Source: a virus
Strand: one strand, 5' to 3'
IMG/VR virus record: IMGVR_UViG_3300021957_000102
Location: 1 to 40,280 of that record
DNA: 40,280 bases
Shown here in pieces: positions 36,880-40,280 of this stretch. The notes under the pieces were generated by a model. That model searched no databases, had not been told where the DNA came from, and saw only the letters and a program-made list of their open reading frames with translations. The translations under genes were made by a program, and so were the position numbers. Positions within the stretch are counted from its first letter, which is position 1. Each line of letters starts with the position of its first letter.

Positions 36880-37275
36880 ATGACAAAATCAACAGAAAAA
36901 CCAAAGAAAAAACCACTGACTCTTAAAGAACGTGCAGCAAAAAGAAAAAAAGAAAAAGCTGCTAGAGAGTATCACAAAGCTAAAAAAAGAAAAACACCAA
37001 CTACACCTAAAATTAAAAAAGACCCTGATACTCCTATTTTTGCAACTCGTCTTGAACGTCAAATATCAACCCCTGGAAGAATTCAAGTGGGTTCAAAATT
37101 AGGCATTGGTAATCCTGGTATGGGTGGTACAAAAGTTGGATATGCCCGAACAGGATTATATGATGGTGCAGATACACAAATAAATTTAGATAAAGGTAAG
37201 TCTAAAGGTAAAAATTACGCACAGTTTGGTACAAAATCTATTAAGGATAACCGAAAAAAAGGTTTAGTTAAATAA
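36880..37275 (+). CDS. Basic hypothetical protein before TerS (131 aa)
   Basis: 131 aa. Strongly basic N-terminal half (TEKPKKKPLTLKERAAKRKK and further Lys runs), then a Gly-rich part (GSKLGIGNPGMGGTKVGYARTG). Coupled to the next gene by TAATG. No family known. Small basic proteins beside terminase genes may assist DNA packaging; inference only. Confidence 0.6.
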   Translation: MTKSTEKPKKKPLTLKERAAKRKKEKAAREYHKAKKRKTPTTPKIKKDPDTPIFATRLERQISTPGRIQVGSKLGIGNPGMGGTKVGYARTGLYDGADTQINLDKGKSKGKNYAQFGTKSIKDNRKKGLVK

Positions 37276-37649
37276 TGGCTAGAGAATTAACAGAACGTCA
37301 ACAAAAGTTTCTTGATGTCCTTATGGATGAAGCTGGTGGTAATATTACTACAGCTAAAAAACTTGCAGGGTACTCACCTAATACACCTAACCGTGAGATT
37401 ACTAGCAGTTTAAAAGAAGAGATAATTGACGTAACACACAACTACTTAGCACGTAATGTGCCAAAGGCAGCTATGGCTATGGTCAGTGCTTTAAACGATC
37501 CTACTGAGTTAGGTATACGTGATAAGATGGCAGCAGCTAAAGAACTACTAGATCGTACAGGTCTTGTAAAAACAGAGAAGATGCAAGTAGAAGCAAAAGG
37601 TGGTGTTATGTTAATGCCAGCTAAACAAGCACAGGACGATGATGACTAA
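37275..37649 (+). CDS. Terminase small-subunit-like protein
   Basis: 124 aa. 'LTERQQKFLDVLMDEAGGNITTAKKLAGYSPNTPNREI' matches the N-terminal DNA-binding HTH of terminase small subunits (lt.kQ..Fvd.y....g..t.Aa..AGYs). The rest is helical (VPKAAMAMVSALNDPTELGI), with an acidic end (DDDD). TerS recognises the packaging site and loads the large subunit. It stands two genes before terL. Confidence 0.75.
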   Translation: MARELTERQQKFLDVLMDEAGGNITTAKKLAGYSPNTPNREITSSLKEEIIDVTHNYLARNVPKAAMAMVSALNDPTELGIRDKMAAAKELLDRTGLVKTEKMQVEAKGGVMLMPAKQAQDDDD

Positions 37650-38064
37650 ATCTGTAGGTCAATGGAAACTCCCTCAACCAACCGACATTAAAGAAGACAA
37701 CGAGTGGGTTCCTATACCACGTATATCAAGAACAATACCATATGGCTATGAGCTAGACCCTAATGATAATTTTATTCTCTTGCCTATAGATATAGAACTT
37801 GATATGCTTGAGAAAGCAAAGAAGTATTTAAAACAGTACTCATATCGTGAAGTATCTAACTGGCTAACAACAAACACAGGCAGAGAAATATCTCACGTAG
37901 GATTAAAGAAACGGTTGGATAATGAGCGAAGACGCAAAAACAAAGCTGGAAGCCTACGCAAATGGGCAGACTATGCGAAAAAGGCAGTCGCCAAAGCGGA
38001 AGAAATCGAACGCACCAGACTCGGTGCAAAAGAAAACAACAACACGCAAGAAGACGCAGCCTAA
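37639..38064 (+). CDS. HTH-type protein overlapping the terminase gene (141 aa)
   Basis: 141 aa. N-terminal 'WVPIPRISRTIPYGYELDPNDNFILLPI', then an HTH-like part (YSYREVSNWLTTNTGREISHVGLKKRLDNERR) and a basic helix (KNKAGSLRKWADYAKKAVAKAEEIERTR). I know this type directly upstream of TerL in marine podoviruses; it may act with packaging. Its last 143 nt overlap terL in another frame, and both frames look coding there. Confidence 0.72.
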   Translation: MMTKSVGQWKLPQPTDIKEDNEWVPIPRISRTIPYGYELDPNDNFILLPIDIELDMLEKAKKYLKQYSYREVSNWLTTNTGREISHVGLKKRLDNERRRKNKAGSLRKWADYAKKAVAKAEEIERTRLGAKENNNTQEDAA

Positions 38065-39502
38065 TACAGAGCCTACTATTACGTACACTGCACCAGTTGA
38101 AGAACAACATAACATTATCTTCAAACCGAATGCTGGCCCCCAGACAGACTTCCTAGCTGCAGGTGAACGTGAGGTACTATTTGGAGGCAGTGCAGGTGGT
38201 GGAAAGAGCTACGCCATGCTTGCTGACCCACTACGCTTTATGGGCCATCCAGCCTTCTCAGGATTGCTCCTACGGCATACTACGGAAGAACTAAGGGAAC
38301 TTATCTTTAAGTCACAGGAAATGTACCCTAAGATATGGCCTGGAATTAAATGGTCAGAACGTAAGATGCAGTGGACTGCGCCCTCTGGTGCGAGGTTGTG
38401 GATGTCCTACCTAGACAGGGAAGATGATGTCCTGCGCTACCAAGGTCTAGCGTTTAGTTGGATAGGCTTTGACGAGTTAACTCAATGGCCCACACCCTTT
38501 GCGTGGAACTATATGAGATCACGTCTACGGTCCACTGCACCCGACTTGCCTGTGTATATGAGAGCTACTACTAACCCAGGAGGTAGAGGTCATCATTGGG
38601 TTAAAAAAATGTTTATTGACCCTGCTGCATACGGAGTAGCTTTTGAGGCAACAGATATTGAAACAAGTGAAGTACTACGTTACCCTGCTGGACACGCCAA
38701 AGCTGGCAAACATTTATTCAAACGTAGGTTTATACCTGCCCGTCTTTCCGACAATCCTTACCTAGCAGAACAAGGTGACTATGAAGCAATGCTTCTGTCA
38801 TTACCAGAGCAACAAAGAAGACAGTTACTAGACGGTGATTGGGATATTAAAGAAGGTGCTGCCTTTACTGAGTTTGATAGAAAAGTACATGTAGTAGAAC
38901 CATATGACATACCTAGCAACTGGGTAAAGTTTAGAGCATGTGACTATGGATACGGAAGTAAGTCTGGTGTAATTTGGTTTGCTGTATCTCCTGATGAAAA
39001 GTTAATTGTGTACAGAGAACTATATGTAAGTAAAGTTTTAGCCACAGACTTAGCTGACATGGTATTAGAGTTAGAGGCTGGTGATGGAAACATTAAGTAC
39101 GGAGTTCTGGACTCTAGTTTGTGGCATAAACGTGGGGATACTGGTCCTAGTCTTGCAGAACAAATGATTATGAGGGGATGTAGGTGGCGTCCATCTGATA
39201 GGTCAAGAGGATCAAGAGTATCAGGAAAGAATGAAGTACACAGGCGTTTACAGATAGATGAGTTTACAGAAGAACCTAGATTAGTATTTTTTGAAAACTG
39301 TACAAATCTAATTTCTCAACTACCTGCACTACCAATAGATAAAAGAAATCCAGAGGATATAGACACTACATCAGAAGATCACTTGTACGATGCTTTACGA
39401 TATGGTATCATGTCAAGACCAAGATTTAGCATATTTGATTATGATCCTATGGGTCCACCTAAAAGAAGTATGCAGGTTGCAGACTCAACGTTTGGTTATT
39501 AA
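37922..39502 (+). CDS. terL: Terminase large subunit
   Basis: 526 aa packaging motor. A basic, disordered N-terminus (~1-55) lies in the overlap with the previous gene. Walker A GGSAGGGKS at 88-96, Walker B IGFDEL at 181-186, coupling motif 'RATTNPGG', then the RNase H-like nuclease domain with acidic residues in ACDYGYGSKSG, VLDSSLW and EDHLYDALRYG. A later start at 37973 (MRKRQ) is possible; neither has a strong SD. The portal gene follows 10 nt on, the usual order. Confidence 0.95.
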   Translation: MSEDAKTKLEAYANGQTMRKRQSPKRKKSNAPDSVQKKTTTRKKTQPNTEPTITYTAPVEEQHNIIFKPNAGPQTDFLAAGEREVLFGGSAGGGKSYAMLADPLRFMGHPAFSGLLLRHTTEELRELIFKSQEMYPKIWPGIKWSERKMQWTAPSGARLWMSYLDREDDVLRYQGLAFSWIGFDELTQWPTPFAWNYMRSRLRSTAPDLPVYMRATTNPGGRGHHWVKKMFIDPAAYGVAFEATDIETSEVLRYPAGHAKAGKHLFKRRFIPARLSDNPYLAEQGDYEAMLLSLPEQQRRQLLDGDWDIKEGAAFTEFDRKVHVVEPYDIPSNWVKFRACDYGYGSKSGVIWFAVSPDEKLIVYRELYVSKVLATDLADMVLELEAGDGNIKYGVLDSSLWHKRGDTGPSLAEQMIMRGCRWRPSDRSRGSRVSGKNEVHRRLQIDEFTEEPRLVFFENCTNLISQLPALPIDKRNPEDIDTTSEDHLYDALRYGIMSRPRFSIFDYDPMGPPKRSMQVADSTFGY

Positions 39503-39512
39503 GGAAAAATAA

Positions 39513-40280
39513 ATGGCAGAAGATAACGAAGGTTTTATTGAAGATGATTCTATTGTTTTAGAAGACAGTGATAACTCTGACGTAGAAGACGTAAACACAT
39601 TAAAAATTATTCCATTTGTTATGGATAGGTACAAACGTGCAGAAGATCACAGACAACAAGATGAACACAGATGGTTACGTTCTTACAGAAACTATCGTGG
39701 TTTGTATGGTCCTGATGTACAGTTTACAGAAGCTGAGAAGTCAAGAGTATTTATTAAAGTAACTAAAACAAAAACACTTGCAGCTTATGGACAGATTGTT
39801 GACGTACTATTTGCTAGTCAAAAGTTTCCATTAACAGTAGACCCAACAGAATTACCTGACGGTGTAGTTGCAGATGTACACTTTGATCCTAAAGAACCAG
39901 AGCAACTAAAAGACTCTGATATGGACAAAGAAGTAAATCCGTATGGCTTTAAAGGTGATGGTAAAGAATTACCTAAAGGTGCTACAGCAGCAACACTAGC
40001 AGATAGCCTTGGCCCACTATCAGAAAAGTTAAGTGGTATAGATAATCTACGTCAAGGTGTAGGTAAGACACCTACTGCAATTACATTTAGTCCAGCTATG
40101 GTAGCTGCTAAGACAATGCAAAAGAAAATACATGATCAACTAGAAGAGTCTAGTGCAAGTAAACATTTACGTAGTACAGCGTTTGAGATGGCATTGTTTG
40201 GTACAGGTGTAATGAAAGGTCCGTTTGCTGTAGACAAAGAGTATCCTAATTGGGGAGAAGACGGTGAGTATAACCCTGTT
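39513..40280 (+). CDS. Portal protein, N-terminal part (truncated at window edge)
   Basis: Open from the ATG at 39513 (MAEDNEGFIEDDSIVLEDSD) to the end of the window, 256 codons. Acidic N-terminus, then 'FVMDRYKRAEDHRQQDEHRWLRSYRNYRGLYGPDVQFTEAEKSRVFIKVTKTKTLAAYGQIVDVLFA', the usual start of a marine podovirus portal protein, and 'STAFEMALFGTGVMKGPF'. The portal forms the DNA channel at the capsid vertex. AAGGAAAAATAA is the ribosome binding site. Position after terL supports the call. Confidence 0.85.
   Translation, partial: MAEDNEGFIEDDSIVLEDSDNSDVEDVNTLKIIPFVMDRYKRAEDHRQQDEHRWLRSYRNYRGLYGPDVQFTEAEKSRVFIKVTKTKTLAAYGQIVDVLFASQKFPLTVDPTELPDGVVADVHFDPKEPEQLKDSDMDKEVNPYGFKGDGKELPKGATAATLADSLGPLSEKLSGIDNLRQGVGKTPTAITFSPAMVAAKTMQKKIHDQLEESSASKHLRSTAFEMALFGTGVMKGPFAVDKEYPNWGEDGEYNPV

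Noticed and set aside
37922-38064. Assembly frameshift between the HTH gene and terL
   Set aside because: Both frames are open and typical in composition, and the overlap can be explained by a long basic N-terminus of TerL; no sign of a broken motif.

Overview
The window is part of the genome of a tailed marine bacteriophage, most likely a podovirus of the HMO-2011 type, a group known to infect SAR116, SAR11 and RCA-Roseobacter alphaproteobacteria. The strongest pointers are a family A DNA polymerase with a DnaJ-like zinc-finger pair between its exonuclease and polymerase domains, a B12-dependent ribonucleotide reductase, ThyX, a T7 endonuclease I homologue, separate primase and helicase genes, and a tyrosine integrase in an otherwise T7-like genome. 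A small DUF1127 gene, a family typical of alphaproteobacteria, and a GTA-type 3TM holin fit the host guess. The group assignment is inferred from gene content, not from a search. No single-subunit RNA polymerase, tRNA, rRNA, IS element or CRISPR array was seen. Layout: 1-10297 (+) holds the end of a tail-fibre-like gene, two small membrane proteins and a block of large virion proteins (1199, 393 and 1207 aa), closed by a hairpin terminator at 10301-10327. 10326-29714 (-) is one long, tightly overlapping leftward cluster. Its distal part carries nucleotide metabolism and replication (mazG, nrdJ, DUF3310, endonuclease I, an Fe-S RecB-like nuclease, a possible ssDNA-binding protein, polA, thyX, a GIY-YIG nuclease, helicase, primase, integrase, DUF932). 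Its promoter-proximal part (24.5-29.7 kb) carries a SleB-type lysin and about 18 small, mostly unrecognised early genes. 29715-30775 is a gene-free divergent control region of about 1.06 kb. 30776-40280 (+) holds small basic and structural genes, two beta-rich virion proteins, a lysis module (small membrane proteins, 3TM holin, M15 endopeptidase), and the packaging genes (TerS-like, HTH protein, terL) up to the truncated portal gene. Major capsid, tail tube and adaptor genes are not seen and would lie beyond the two edges, so the window is probably most of a genome somewhat longer than 40 kb. The most unusual content is in the early/control segment, 26.8-30.7 kb. A 23-bp element with a perfect 14-bp palindromic core (CCCCAACGTTGGGG) occurs five times, always in one orientation. 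Three copies lie inside genes in the same reading frame (adding TNPNVGAN), one lies in the same frame just upstream of a gene, and one is in the control region. The early intergenic gaps carry a repeated tandem RNA hairpin element with a covarying base pair. The control region holds a dense series of short hairpins, six of them with exactly 3-nt loops. Nine genes of 24-53 codons with good start contexts were found by reading the sequence and are included.
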